64,000 nucleotides of DNA from Streptomyces sp. NBC_01549 (GCF_026339955.1 NZ_JAPEPW010000001.1:2692501-2756500); one strand, 5' to 3'. Counted from the stretch's first letter, positions 20,107-28,048 are shown. Numbers and translations are program-made. Notes: generated from the sequence alone by a model not told the origin.

Positions 20107-20589
20107 TCACTCTCGTCTGCGTTCCTCCGGCAGGAACTGGCCAACCACCTTCACGAAAAGTTCTTGCAGCTCCGACGGCACCCCGAGCAGCCGTGCCGCC
20201 TCCGCCGGGCTGAGTGACGCAGCCGGGCTCCCGGCGGTTTCGCCGATCCGCGTGTCGAGCGGAAGATCGTCCTCCGACAGCCGGCCGGACCGGATCAACA
20301 TGTCCCGCAAGGGAACGGCCAGAACCGTCGCCAACCGGCGCATCGTCTCCAGATCCGGCATGCTTTGCCGCTGCAACAGCCGGCTGACCGCGGCCCGGTG
20401 GACCCCCGCGTCGTCGGCGAGCTTGGACTTGCCACCGCCCCGCGGGCTGTCGATGTCGTAGCCGCGCGTGCGCATCAGTCCTTCTATCCAGACCGCGAAC
20501 TCCTCCAGCCCGTCGGCCCTGGCCGTTCGGCCACTGTCGGCGCGATGGCCCTGGTCGTTGTAGGCGTTGGCCCACGAGCTTGCACCCAT
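20107..20589 (-). CDS. XRE family repressor-like protein
   Basis: A 160-residue protein from an ATG at 20589 with GGAGAG upstream. The helix-turn-helix is in the middle (KSKLADDAGVHRAAVSRLLQ, SMPDLETMRRLATVLAVPLR), with a C-terminal region ending in LQELFVKVVGQFLPEERRRE. It is divergent from the WhiB-like gene and the tail operon, with a repeat-rich 297-bp region between them. That layout suits a repressor of the tail operon. No peptidase (LexA-like) domain is visible, so how it would be relieved is unclear. Confidence 0.8.
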   Translation of the reverse strand: MGASSWANAYNDQGHRADSGRTARADGLEEFAVWIEGLMRTRGYDIDSPRGGGKSKLADDAGVHRAAVSRLLQRQSMPDLETMRRLATVLAVPLRDMLIRSGRLSEDDLPLDTRIGETAGSPAASLSPAEAARLLGVPSELQELFVKVVGQFLPEERRRE

Positions 20590-20648
20590 GTGGTGGCTCT
20601 CCCCTCGTCGCGAGGGAAGAGTACCGAGCGCGCGCACCTCTGGGAGTG

Positions 20649-20845
20649 CGCGCTCGCACGCATTCGTAAAGTTCCGACCTGCGCGAGCGCTCTCGTCGCG
20701 GCATATGCGGCTGGTACAGGCGCTGTCGACACCTCCCGAGCGGACCTCGGCCCCGACTCCGACTCTGATTCCGATCGAGCGCGACTCCGGAGCGTAGTAA
20801 CTTGCGCACGCGCTCGCACCATGCGACTCTGATCGCGCGTTCGCA
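20649..20845. promoter_or_regulatory. three repeats of CGCGYTCGCA in the tail-operon control region
   Basis: CGCGCTCGCA occurs at 20649-20658 and 20809-20818, and CGCGTTCGCA at 20836-20845, all in the same orientation in the divergent region between the repressor gene and the WhiB-like gene. The last two are 27 bp apart. They are candidate operators for the XRE protein or another regulator. Confidence 0.45.
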
Positions 20846-20886
20846 ACTGTCGAACACATGTTCCCACATCTGGGGAGGGGTTGCAC

Positions 20887-21197
20887 GTGCTCAACCAGCC
20901 GACCGCATCCACCACTGCCATGACCTGGCGCTTTCCCTCTGCACGCGAAGACTGGACTGGCGCCGCGCCGCAGCCTGCGCCGATCTTCCCGAACACTCCG
21001 TGTTCACCCGCATCCTCTCCGAGGCCGAGCCGGTATTGCGCGCCTGCAATCAGTGCCCGATCCGTCACGAATGCGAGGCCGTCGTCGACCCCTCGCACAC
21101 GTGGTTCGACGGAGTGAGCGGGGGACGGCTGTGGCGCAACGGGCGCGAGGTGTCTCGTGGGATGCCGCAGGACACCCCGGAGGGAGCCGCACGATGA
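20887..21197 (+). pseudogene. WhiB-like regulator, apparently frameshifted
   Basis: The GTG at 20887 follows GGGGAGGGG and gives the typical start TAMTWRFPSAREDW. The Fe-S part (AAACADLPEHSVF, RACNQCPIRHEC, GVSGGRLWRNGRE) is in another frame. The switch falls exactly at a tandem ACTGG (20951-20955, 20956-20960); removing one copy joins the two into one 101-residue WhiB-like protein with four cysteines. As read, the gene could only be translated from an unlikely TTG at 20802. WhiB-like proteins often control lysis/late genes in actinophages. It overlaps the next gene by ATGA. Confidence 0.7.
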
Positions 21198-21736
21198 GCC
21201 GCGAACTGCCCGGCGCCGTCTGGATCGCCTCGCTCGTCCGCCGCTTCCCCGACCTCGTCGACGAGTTGGCGCCCGCTGCCCACGGGGGGCTGCGGGAGCG
21301 CCGCGGGGGCGGGCCTGTCGCGGGGACGACGCTGCCCGTACGGCTGCACGTCTCGGACGCCGTACGGGACATCACCGACGGGGTCGTCGAACTGGAGGAG
21401 GCCGTACGCGAACGGCTCGGGCTGCGGGCCGTGCCGCCCGCCCCCGTCCCGGTGCGGCTGCGCCGGATCGCCGGGCTGCTGGAGCGGATCGCCGCCGACC
21501 CCGTCCTCGCCGCACACGTCGAGGACGAGACCCGGCGCATGGCCGCACGGTGCGCCCGCACGCTCGGCGAGCCCGAGCAGCTGGTCCGCCTGCCCGGCCG
21601 TTGCCCGGCCTGCGACTCGGTCTCACTGCGGGCGTTTCCCGAGCGGGCCGAGGTGCGGTGTGTGAACCCCGCCTGCGGGGCCGTACGGGCGGCACCGGCG
21701 GACGTACCGGTACCCGAGGAGGACGCACGATCGTGA
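21194..21736 (+). CDS. zinc-ribbon protein of the tail locus
   Basis: This 180-residue protein begins at an ATG that overlaps the WhiB-like stop (ATGA). Most of it is helical (VWIASLVRRFPDLVDELAP, VSDAVRDITDGVVELEEAVR), and it ends with a likely zinc ribbon: CPAC at the start and CVNPAC about 20 residues later. Similar small proteins occur at the left end of Streptomyces prophages, but the function is not known. Its stop overlaps the start of the next gene (GTGA), so the three genes form one tight unit. Confidence 0.7.
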   Translation: MSRELPGAVWIASLVRRFPDLVDELAPAAHGGLRERRGGGPVAGTTLPVRLHVSDAVRDITDGVVELEEAVRERLGLRAVPPAPVPVRLRRIAGLLERIAADPVLAAHVEDETRRMAARCARTLGEPEQLVRLPGRCPACDSVSLRAFPERAEVRCVNPACGAVRAAPADVPVPEEDARS

Positions 21737-21924
21737 ACACCCCCTTGATCACCGCCGAGTTGGCCGCCGACGAGGCGGGCGTCACGGCCGCGACCATCCG
21801 CAAGTGGGTACAGCGCGGGCACCTGCGGGCCGCGGGCGCGCAGGGGCGGAGGCAGCTGTACCGCCTGGAGGACGTGTTCGCGGCCGAGCGCGCGACGTAT
21901 CGCGCCCGCGGCTGCACCCGCTGA
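21733..21924 (+). CDS. small MerR/excisionase-like HTH protein
   Basis: A 63-residue winged-helix protein: LITAELAADEAGVTAATIRK, WVQRGHLRAAGAQGRRQLYR and LEDVFAAERATY. This is the MerR-like / excisionase-like fold common in phages and plasmids. It starts in the GTGA overlap with the zinc-ribbon gene. No integrase is present nearby, so a regulatory role is more likely than excision. Confidence 0.75.
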   Translation: MNTPLITAELAADEAGVTAATIRKWVQRGHLRAAGAQGRRQLYRLEDVFAAERATYRARGCTR

Positions 21925-22172
21925 TCTCCCCGCCGCTCCCTCGTTCGTACGTCACCGGGGTCCCGTCGCGCACCATGCGGCGGGGCCCCTCTCGTGCACC
22001 CGGGGCCCCAACACCCCCTGAAAGGCGGCGAGTTGCGGGATTCCCCGACCACCGTCACACTCGAAGCAGCGGCAGAGCTGCGCCCCCTTCGAAGGGCGGC
22101 GGACCTGCCGCTTTTCGCTGCCCGCAATCTCGGGCCCCTCCCGCCTCCCGTCTCCCCGAAGGGAGCGTCCAT

Positions 22173-22574
22173 GTGGCGATCCTGAACTTCCCCGACGTCG
22201 AGCGGCTCGTCGTCGACTTCCTCAAGAACCGGACCGAACTGGCCGGGACCACGGTCGACAACAGGCCGCCCGCCGGATTCGACGGCACCCAGCAGGTCGT
22301 TCTCGTCTCCCGCGCCGGCGGCGCCTGGATCGACGACCTCCACCTCGACAGGCCGCTGGTCGACCTAGAGGTGTACGGGCCGGACAAGACCACCGCACTC
22401 GGCGTCGCCCACGCGGCCCGCGCCTGTGTCCTGGAACTGACCGGCACGCGCTACGGCACAGCGCTCGTCACGGACGTCGACGAGGCGGACGGGCCGCGCT
22501 GGCTGCCGGACTACAACCGGCCGGCGGGCAACCGCTACCTGGCCACGCTCCGGCTGTCCATCAGGCCCGCGTGA
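22173..22574 (+). CDS. phage tail terminator-like protein
   Basis: A 133-residue protein from a GTG at 22173 with GAAGGGAG upstream. Its size, position just before the major tail protein, and sequence pattern (FPDVERLVVDFLKNRTEL, GGAWIDDLHLDRPLVDLEVY, NRYLATLRLSIRPA) fit the tail terminator / tail completion proteins of siphoviruses, which cap the tail tube. In a complete phage this gene is preceded by capsid and connector genes; here a 248-bp gap and the HTH gene precede it. Confidence 0.7.
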   Translation: MAILNFPDVERLVVDFLKNRTELAGTTVDNRPPAGFDGTQQVVLVSRAGGAWIDDLHLDRPLVDLEVYGPDKTTALGVAHAARACVLELTGTRYGTALVTDVDEADGPRWLPDYNRPAGNRYLATLRLSIRPA

Positions 22575-22612
22575 GCACCACCCGTTCGCACGTCCCTCAC
22601 TGAGGAGTACAC

Positions 22613-23206
22613 ATGGCAGGCTTCAAGAACACCGAGATCCGCATCGCCGGAACCGGCAACGTCTGGTGGGCCCCGGCCGGGACCACCACCAAGGACACCG
22701 CCGCGCTGGCCTCCCCGTGGGTGAACCTCGGCTTCACCTCGTCCGACGGCGTCAAGCTCAACAAGAAGGACAAGAACGACCCGGTCGACACCTGGCAGTC
22801 CATGGCCCCGGCGCGCTTCATGCTCTCGGACCGGGACCTGACCCTGAAGTTCCAGCTGCTCCAGATCAACAAGGACACGTTCCCGTTCTACCTGGGGCTT
22901 CCGTCGTCCTCGGTCGTCGCGTCCGGCTCCCAGACGGAGACCACCGCGCAGAAGATCGACATCACCGGTGCGCCGGGCGGCCAGGACCAGCGGGCCCTCG
23001 CCATCGACTTCGCGGACAACAACGGCACCAAGGACCTGCGGTACCGGCTGGTGATCCCGTACGGCGCGGTGTCCGAGGTGGAGGAGCTGTCACTGACCCG
23101 CACCGGCGCGGTCAAGCTCGGCGTCACCTTCACCGCGCTGTCCGGTGACGACGCCACCAAGCCGCTGGCCACGTGGCTGGTCAACGACCCGGCGGCGCTG
23201 GCCTAG
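22613..23206 (+). CDS. major tail (tube) protein
   Basis: A 197-residue protein that is a clear siphovirus-type major tail protein: MAGFKNTEIRIAGTGNVWWA, LGFTSSDGVKLNKKDKNDPV and a C-terminal VKLGVTFTALSGDD. Subunits of this family stack as hexameric rings to form the tail tube. It is preceded by a good ribosome binding site (GAGGAG). It lies upstream of the tail assembly chaperones in the normal order. Confidence 0.8.
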   Translation: MAGFKNTEIRIAGTGNVWWAPAGTTTKDTAALASPWVNLGFTSSDGVKLNKKDKNDPVDTWQSMAPARFMLSDRDLTLKFQLLQINKDTFPFYLGLPSSSVVASGSQTETTAQKIDITGAPGGQDQRALAIDFADNNGTKDLRYRLVIPYGAVSEVEELSLTRTGAVKLGVTFTALSGDDATKPLATWLVNDPAALA

Positions 23207-23302
23207 TCCACGCCGCCTTCCCCGGCCCCGGCGCCCGCCCCCCCTTCCGCGGGCGCCGGGGCCGCCCCTTCAGCACGCCTGCAACCGACACAAGGAGCCC
23301 CG

Positions 23303-23593
23303 ATGGCCGGATTCGACGTCAACGCCGCCCGGGCCCAGCGCCTCGAAGCGCTCGGCCGCGAATGGACCTTCGAGCTGGACGGCGACAGCTTCGAGCTGCC
23401 GACCGAACTCACCCGTGCCACCGCGCACAAGCTGCGCGACCTCGACGACAACGACGTGGACGGACTGCTCCGACTCCTCCTCGGCGAGCAGCAGTTCGCC
23501 CGCTTCGAGAAGCTCGACGTCACCATGCAGGACATCGCCGCGATCCTGGAGGCCTACGGCAAGGAGACGGGGCTGGGCCTGGGGGAAGACTGA
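23303..23593 (+). CDS. tail assembly chaperone, short form (gpG-like)
   Basis: A 96-residue protein (RLEALGREWTFELDGDSFEL, LRDLDDNDVDGLLRLLLGEQ, DIAAILEAYGKETGLGLGED). It lies between the major tail protein and the tape measure, where the gpG chaperone lies in siphoviruses. It ends at 23593, six bases after a GGGGGAA slippery site that leads into the long form. Such proteins keep the tape measure soluble before tail assembly. Confidence 0.75.
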   Translation: MAGFDVNAARAQRLEALGREWTFELDGDSFELPTELTRATAHKLRDLDDNDVDGLLRLLLGEQQFARFEKLDVTMQDIAAILEAYGKETGLGLGED

Positions 23594-23994
23594 GCCTCGG
23601 CGAGCTCGTCGAAGAGCACGCCGAGGCCCTGGAGGCGGACCTGCTCCGCCACTACGGCATCGACCTCCTGGACTGGCACCACGGCCGGCTCTCCTCCCGC
23701 CGGCTCGCGGTGCTGGTCCGGCACCTGCCGCGGGACAGCGCCCTGCTGAAGGAACTTCATGGCGAGGCCGCCGAGTGGTCGCTCACCGACTACCTCCTGG
23801 CGAACGTCATCGACCGACTCGCCGAAGCCAACTGGATGTTCGCCATGGTCAACCGCGACGAGGACAGCGAACCGCTCGACTACCCGGAACCGGTACCCCG
23901 GCCGGGGCAGCCTTCGGACCCGGGCGAGAGCCCGCACGGAACGTCCGGTGATTCCCTGCCCTCGCTGCAGGAAATTCAGGGGTTCCTTTCCTGA
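23303..23994 (+). CDS. tail assembly chaperone, long form by -1 frameshift (gpGT-like)
   Basis: After the GGGGGAA at 23581-23587, the -1 frame is open to 23994 and continues as GRLSLGELVEEHAEALEADL, GIDLLDWHHGRLSSRRLAVL, SLTDYLLANVIDRLAEANWM and an end SGDSLPSLQEIQGFLS. The extension has no start codon of its own near its beginning, which supports the frameshift fusion of about 230 residues. This G/GT arrangement is a conserved sign of functional siphovirus tail modules. Confidence 0.75.
23581..23587 (+). promoter_or_regulatory. slippery site for programmed -1 frameshift
   Basis: G-GGG-GAA in the zero frame, directly before the stop of the short chaperone. The P-site GGG can re-pair perfectly after a -1 slip. 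Confidence 0.65.
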
Positions 23995-24081
23995 GGGCGG
24001 GACAGGGTCAGAGGCAGGAGATACCGGTCACGAGCAGCAAAGCGGCCGCGATTCCTCCGACGATCCATGACACGATTCCGC
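23938..24081. repeat. 144-bp direct repeat, copy 1
   Basis: Matches 24796-24939 with about four differences. It holds the last 18 codons of the tail chaperone and, on the other strand, the last codons of a small membrane protein. Confidence 0.9.
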
Positions 24082-24172
24082 GGCCCCTTTGCGACACCAC
24101 TTCTGAATAGCTGGGGACTCTGGAGTCGCAGATTCCCTCTCTTGCAATTTCAGCCGAGGAAACCGAGAACAA
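24008..24172 (-). CDS. small single-span membrane protein
   Basis: A possible 54-residue protein from a TTG at 24172, overlapping the 3' end of the DUF3592 gene. It ends in one transmembrane helix (GIVSWIVGGIAAALLLVTGI) and SCL. The C-terminal coding part lies in the 144-bp repeat and is present again in copy 2. No family recognised; start codon uncertain. Confidence 0.4.
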   Translation of the reverse strand: MFSVSSAEIAREGICDSRVPSYSEVVSQRGRGIVSWIVGGIAAALLLVTGISCL

Positions 24173-24560
24173 TCAGAACGAGACAGACGGCAAGAACCGT
24201 CGTGGATCCCAACGTGAAGGCGAGTGCGGTCCTGCCGTTGGTCACCTTGTCGGGAGTCTCGATGTTGCCGGGGTCCTGCGGGTCGTAGATCACGTCCAGC
24301 ACACCGCCCGGACGAGCGGGTGGATATCTGAACGGCCCGACGCTGGTCTGCAGAGCGGCCCCCGACTGGGCCTGGAACCGCACCAGCAGAGTGACCGCTC
24401 CGCTCTTTTCCCGTGCTTCGTTCACACAGGTGGCCTGGGTATGGACACCCCGCGTCCGCAGCACCCGTCCCCGCCTGTAGATCCCTACGGAAAACCAAAG
24501 AACAATAACGGCAATAACGGCAATCGGAATCGCCGATCCGCTCATTCCCACCCTCCCCAC
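24150..24560 (-). CDS. DUF3592-like membrane protein
   Basis: A 136-residue protein with one N-terminal and one C-terminal transmembrane helix (IPIAVIAVIVLWFSVGIYRR; STTVLAVCLVLIVLGFLG). Between them is a soluble domain with ATCVNEAREKSGAVTLLVRF and VGPFRYPPARPGGVLDVIYD, as in DUF3592. It is on the strand opposite to the tail genes and sits between the tail chaperone and the tape-measure region. That position is typical of an inserted accessory (moron) gene. Function unknown; an immunity or envelope role is only a guess. Confidence 0.65.
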   Translation of the reverse strand: MGRVGMSGSAIPIAVIAVIVLWFSVGIYRRGRVLRTRGVHTQATCVNEAREKSGAVTLLVRFQAQSGAALQTSVGPFRYPPARPGGVLDVIYDPQDPGNIETPDKVTNGRTALAFTLGSTTVLAVCLVLIVLGFLG

Positions 24561-24586
24561 AGAAACCTGCTCACCTTTTAACGTGC

Positions 24587-24852
24587 ACGGTCGGTGCGGC
24601 GCTGGCCGCTTCCGCGGCCGGCAATCTCATCGACAAGGACACCCTGGTCACCGAATTGCTGCGGAAGCGCGGATACGAGCACAACGAGTTCGGAATCCCA
24701 CGCAAGAAGACCGAACCGAGCACGCCCCACCGGCTGCGCTGGTCACCGACATCGACGTGGACCGCCTGAAGAACATGCGCAGCGAGCGCCCCCGAGGAAC
24801 GTCCGGTGATTCCCTGCCCTCGCTGCAGGAAATCCAGCGGTTCCTTTCCTGA
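24587..24852 (+). pseudogene. second tail-chaperone 3' remnant
   Basis: No start codon is present. One frame reads ALAASAAGNLIDKDTLVTEL and LRKRGYEHNEFGIPRKKTE, then a different frame reads TDIDVDRLKNMRSERPRG and SGDSLPSLQEIQRFLS, the same ending as the intact chaperone. It appears to be the tail end of another chaperone gene, joined by a past recombination at the 144-bp repeat. Confidence 0.5.
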
Positions 24853-24939
24853 GGGCGGGACAGGGTCAGAGGCAGGAGATACCGGTCACGAGGAGCAGAG
24901 CGGCCGCGATTCCTCCGACGATCCATGACACGATTCCGC
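24796..24939. repeat. 144-bp direct repeat, copy 2
   Basis: Second copy of the sequence at 23938-24081, offset by 858 bp, about 97% identical. The two copies bracket the DUF3592 gene and the chaperone remnant. Confidence 0.9.
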
Positions 24940-25125
24940 CCCGAGATTTCCATCGCGCCAGATGAAGAGAAGCGACCCGGCCAGCACAGGGATTCCGAAG
25001 ATCAGCACACCCGGCCTGTTGCCTCGCAGCACCTCCAGCACTTTCCCACCCTCCGGCCTCACCTGCGCCTCAGCGGTCACGAACTCTATCCATTCACCCA
25101 CCGCAAGGGCTCGCAGGGGGATCAA
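24886..25125 (-). pseudogene. truncated DUF3592-like membrane protein gene
   Basis: A 79-codon frame with VGEWIEFVTAEAQVRPEGGK and the hydrophobic PGVLIFGIPVLAGSLLFIW resembles the second half of a DUF3592 protein. The true start seems to be lost: an ATG after GAGGGGGG at about 25155 is in another frame. The 3' end runs into the 144-bp repeat in a frame different from that of the membrane protein ending there. It is probably a recombination chimera. Confidence 0.45.
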
Positions 25126-25164
25126 GGAGCGACAGAGAAAGGCGGTACATCGCCCCCCTCTTTC

Positions 25165-25419
25165 TTAGCCGTAGGCGCCACTGAGAGACCAAATGAAGAA
25201 ATCGCTGGCTATCAGCAGGACTCCGACAATCGCGCAGATGATGCCGTTTCGACGAACCCGAGACACATTCGACAAGTCGCCCTTTTGCCTATCTTGACGA
25301 ATTGATACATAGCACGCGACAGCGAGGAGCAGAGAAACTCCACCGATCGAGGCCAAAGCAGTGCCCGCCATTCTGGCCAACACCTCGGAGCGACTCACCT
25401 CGGAAGCAGCTTCGTACAT
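25165..25419 (-). CDS. small two-span membrane protein
   Basis: An 84-residue protein with GAGGGGG before its ATG. Two transmembrane helices (MAGTALASIGGVSLLLAVAC; GIICAIVGVLLIASDFFIW) flank a basic loop (RQDRQKGDLSNVSRVRRN). It forms, with the two preceding features, a minus-strand set of small membrane proteins inserted in the plus-strand tail operon. No family recognised. Confidence 0.6.
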   Translation of the reverse strand: MYEAASEVSRSEVLARMAGTALASIGGVSLLLAVACYVSIRQDRQKGDLSNVSRVRRNGIICAIVGVLLIASDFFIWSLSGAYG

Positions 25420-25487
25420 CGAACCCCCTCTTGATCACCCGAACTGGGAAACCAAACCCGCACGCAGCATACAAGGCGGTGCATCCC

Positions 25488-26183
25488 GTGGCACAGCACA
25501 CGAACGAAGACGTCTACGAGAAGTTGACGTCGTTGGAGAAATCAGTCGATACCCTCCCCAAGGAGGGCGACTCGAAAGCCATCACCTCCGCAGAGCTCGA
25601 CAAGAAAATAGCCTCCCTGAAGAAGGCGATCGAGGAAGGCCCGAAGGACAAGCCCACGGACCTGATAGGCGCCATCAGCGAGCTTCCCGTCCTGAAGGAA
25701 GTAATCGGGATTTTCAAGGCGAACGGCACCGCCGCGACCCTCATCCTGGCGATCGTGGTAATCAAGGCTCTGCTCACCACCATCGGCGTGAAATTCCTGG
25801 ACCTCCAAAAGGCATTTCAGGCCATTACCCGCTCGCTGGCCGGAGGCAAGGAGTTCACCACCAACGACCGCGGCCGCATCTCCCTAGCCACCCCCGAACA
25901 ACCCCAGTCCCCCAACCCTCTCCCCTCCGTCGACAGCGTCAACGCCGTCAAGGACGCCATTCACGACCTGAACCGGGTGGTGCACACCTACTCCACCCAG
26001 GCCCGGAACCTGCCATCCCCCCGGTCCATGCGCCAACTGGCCTCGGCCGCCGGACGGCTGACGCGGGCCGCCGAGCAGCACGCGCAGGTCGACCAGCTCG
26101 CCCGGGCGGCGCACACGCTCGAGCAGCGGTTCACCGCGCTGTCCCGGGTCGTCGCCGATGGCGGCGGTGGCAGTGCGAGCTGA
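25488..26183 (+). CDS. coiled-coil protein with membrane segment, upstream of tape measure
   Basis: A 231-residue protein from a GTG at 25488 with AAGGCGG upstream. The N-terminal part is a lysine/glutamate-rich coiled coil (DVYEKLTSLEKSVDTLPKEG, ELDKKIASLKKAIEEGPKD). A hydrophobic segment (GTAATLILAIVVIKALLTTI) follows, and the C-terminal part is again helical. Its position before the tape measure and its helical nature suggest a tail-related protein or a split-off part of a tape measure. No named family recognised. Confidence 0.6.
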   Translation: MAQHTNEDVYEKLTSLEKSVDTLPKEGDSKAITSAELDKKIASLKKAIEEGPKDKPTDLIGAISELPVLKEVIGIFKANGTAATLILAIVVIKALLTTIGVKFLDLQKAFQAITRSLAGGKEFTTNDRGRISLATPEQPQSPNPLPSVDSVNAVKDAIHDLNRVVHTYSTQARNLPSPRSMRQLASAAGRLTRAAEQHAQVDQLARAAHTLEQRFTALSRVVADGGGGSAS

Positions 26184-26217
26184 CCCAAGGCGGCCATCCA
26201 TCTGATCGGAGGATCCC

Positions 26218-27195
26218 GTGTCACTCGTTCGTTCTCTCTCCAGTGCCACCACGGCGCTCAACCGCCTTCGTTCCGCGGCCGGCTCCACCGGCGGCGCGCT
26301 GACCACCATCAGGAACCGGACCGGCCAGGCCGGCTCAGCGGTGGACAAGCTGCGCGACGGTCTGCGCACCACGGACACGACCCTCGGCAAGTCCAAGGGC
26401 GCCACCGACAAGTTCAAAACCTCCCTCGACCACCTCAAGTCCTCCTCGGGGCAGGCCAAGAACGCCCTTCGTGACGTCAAGAGCCAGTCCGACGCCGTGG
26501 AGAAGTCCGTCGGAAGGGCGGGCAAGCAGGCGGGGCAGGGCGGGACGTCCATGGGCGGCTTCGGGAAGGGGCTCAAGGGGGCGTCGCTCGCGCAGAAGGG
26601 GCTCAACACCGCCATGAAGGCGAACGCCTTCGGGCTGATCATGAGTCTGCTCGCGCCGCTCATCTCCCAGTTCATCAACATGGACAAGGTCTCCGCCGCC
26701 CTCGCCAAGGGCGTGAAGTGGGCCTGGAACGCCATCTACGGGGCCGTCAAGAACCGCGCCGGGCCGATCAAGTCCGTCATGAAGGGCATCATCAACGCCT
26801 TCACCGCCCTGCCCCGCGCCTACATCAGCGGCCTCAACGCGATGATCGGCGCCCTGAACCGCATCCATGTGAAGATCCCCGGCTGGGTCCCCCACTTCGG
26901 AGGCCGCGAGTTCGGCATCCACCTGCCGATGCTGCCCAACATTCCCACCCTCGCCCAGGGCGGCATCGTGCCCGCCCGCACCGGCGGCACCCTCGCCCTC
27001 GTCGGCGAGGCGGGCGAGTCCGAGGCGGTCATCCCGCTGTCCAGGCTGGAGCGGATGCTCGGCTCGGGCGGCGGCATGCGCCGGCTGGCCGCCGCCGTCG
27101 AGGCGCTCGCCGAGCGGCCCGTCCAGATCGATGTCGACTCCCAGACCATCGCGCGCGCCGTCCTGCTCGGACAGCGCAAGCTCGCCCGGAGGTGA
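26218..27195 (+). CDS. short tape measure protein
   Basis: A 325-residue protein with the layout of siphovirus tape measures: a helical N-terminal half (VRSLSSATTALNRLRSAAGS, KFKTSLDHLKSSSGQAKNAL), a hydrophobic middle (AFGLIMSLLAPLISQFI, VMKGIINAFTALPRAYISGL) and the hallmark C-terminal GGIVPARTGGTLALVGEAGE. Most phage tape measures are two to five times longer. If the usual scale of about 0.15 nm per residue holds, the tail would be only about 50 nm long. Confidence 0.8.
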   Translation: MSLVRSLSSATTALNRLRSAAGSTGGALTTIRNRTGQAGSAVDKLRDGLRTTDTTLGKSKGATDKFKTSLDHLKSSSGQAKNALRDVKSQSDAVEKSVGRAGKQAGQGGTSMGGFGKGLKGASLAQKGLNTAMKANAFGLIMSLLAPLISQFINMDKVSAALAKGVKWAWNAIYGAVKNRAGPIKSVMKGIINAFTALPRAYISGLNAMIGALNRIHVKIPGWVPHFGGREFGIHLPMLPNIPTLAQGGIVPARTGGTLALVGEAGESEAVIPLSRLERMLGSGGGMRRLAAAVEALAERPVQIDVDSQTIARAVLLGQRKLARR

Positions 27196-27205
27196 GGCAA
27201 GGACC

Positions 27206-28048
27206 ATGGCCAGGAATCTCTGGATCGGCAAGCCCGGTCTGCTGCGGGAAATCGACCAGGCCGCCAGGAACTGGGACCGTACGGCCGAGTTGAACGTCAC
27301 CGAGTTCAAGTCCCTCGAAGGGCGGGTCACCACCGTCGCCCCGGCCCGCACGATCCGTCGGCTCAAGCTCTCCTGGGAGTCGCTCGCACCCGGTGACGCC
27401 CAGCATCTCTCCGGGCTGGCCCGCCGCGTCAACGGACCTGGCGTCCAGGGAAGTTCGCTGACGTCGTACGGGCCACTCGCCGTGCTCGACCCGGCCTCCG
27501 TGAATCTGCTCGACCCGTACCAGGCCGCCGCCCAGAGCAGCGAGCCCGGCGGCAGCGACCACTGGTTCACCGTCACCGGCACCATGGTCGTCAGCCCGTC
27601 CGTGAACGACACGGTCGTCGCCGACTTCCAGGACACCACCCGGATCGGCTGGCGGCACGGCGTGTGGACGGGCTGGCCGGTGACGCCCGGCATGCAGGTG
27701 TCCTGGCTGGTTCCGGCCGACTGGGATCCGGCCCTCGCCGTCGCGCAGTTGGACTGGAAGGCCGCCGACGGCTCGTATCCGAGCACGACGGCCGTGAACG
27801 GGGCGAGCATCACCGGCACCGCACCCGCCGGGGCCGCCTTCGTCACCCCGGTCGGCGGGCCCGGCGCGGCCGGTCTGCGGGGTCTCGCCGGAGCCTGCCT
27901 GACCATCGGCGAGAGCCCCGTCGCGCACGCGCTCGGCGAGGGCTGCCCGGCGATGTCCGTGACGGCGTACAGCGACGTCCCGTCCGCCCGGCTGCCCTAC
28001 CGCAGCGTCAGCGTCGACCTGGTGGAGGTGCACGGTGCGGAACTCTGA
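27206..28048 (+). CDS. distal tail (Dit-like) protein
   Basis: A 280-residue protein directly after the tape measure, as expected for the distal tail protein that joins the tube to the tip. Seen are NLWIGKPGLLREIDQAARNW, LSWESLAPGDAQHLSGLARR, LAVLDPASVNLLDPYQAAA and a later carbohydrate-binding-like beta region (WFTVTGTMVVSPSVNDTVVA). The ATG at 27206 follows GGCAAGGA. The gene overlaps the next by 14 bp. Confidence 0.7.
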   Translation: MARNLWIGKPGLLREIDQAARNWDRTAELNVTEFKSLEGRVTTVAPARTIRRLKLSWESLAPGDAQHLSGLARRVNGPGVQGSSLTSYGPLAVLDPASVNLLDPYQAAAQSSEPGGSDHWFTVTGTMVVSPSVNDTVVADFQDTTRIGWRHGVWTGWPVTPGMQVSWLVPADWDPALAVAQLDWKAADGSYPSTTAVNGASITGTAPAGAAFVTPVGGPGAAGLRGLAGACLTIGESPVAHALGEGCPAMSVTAYSDVPSARLPYRSVSVDLVEVHGAEL

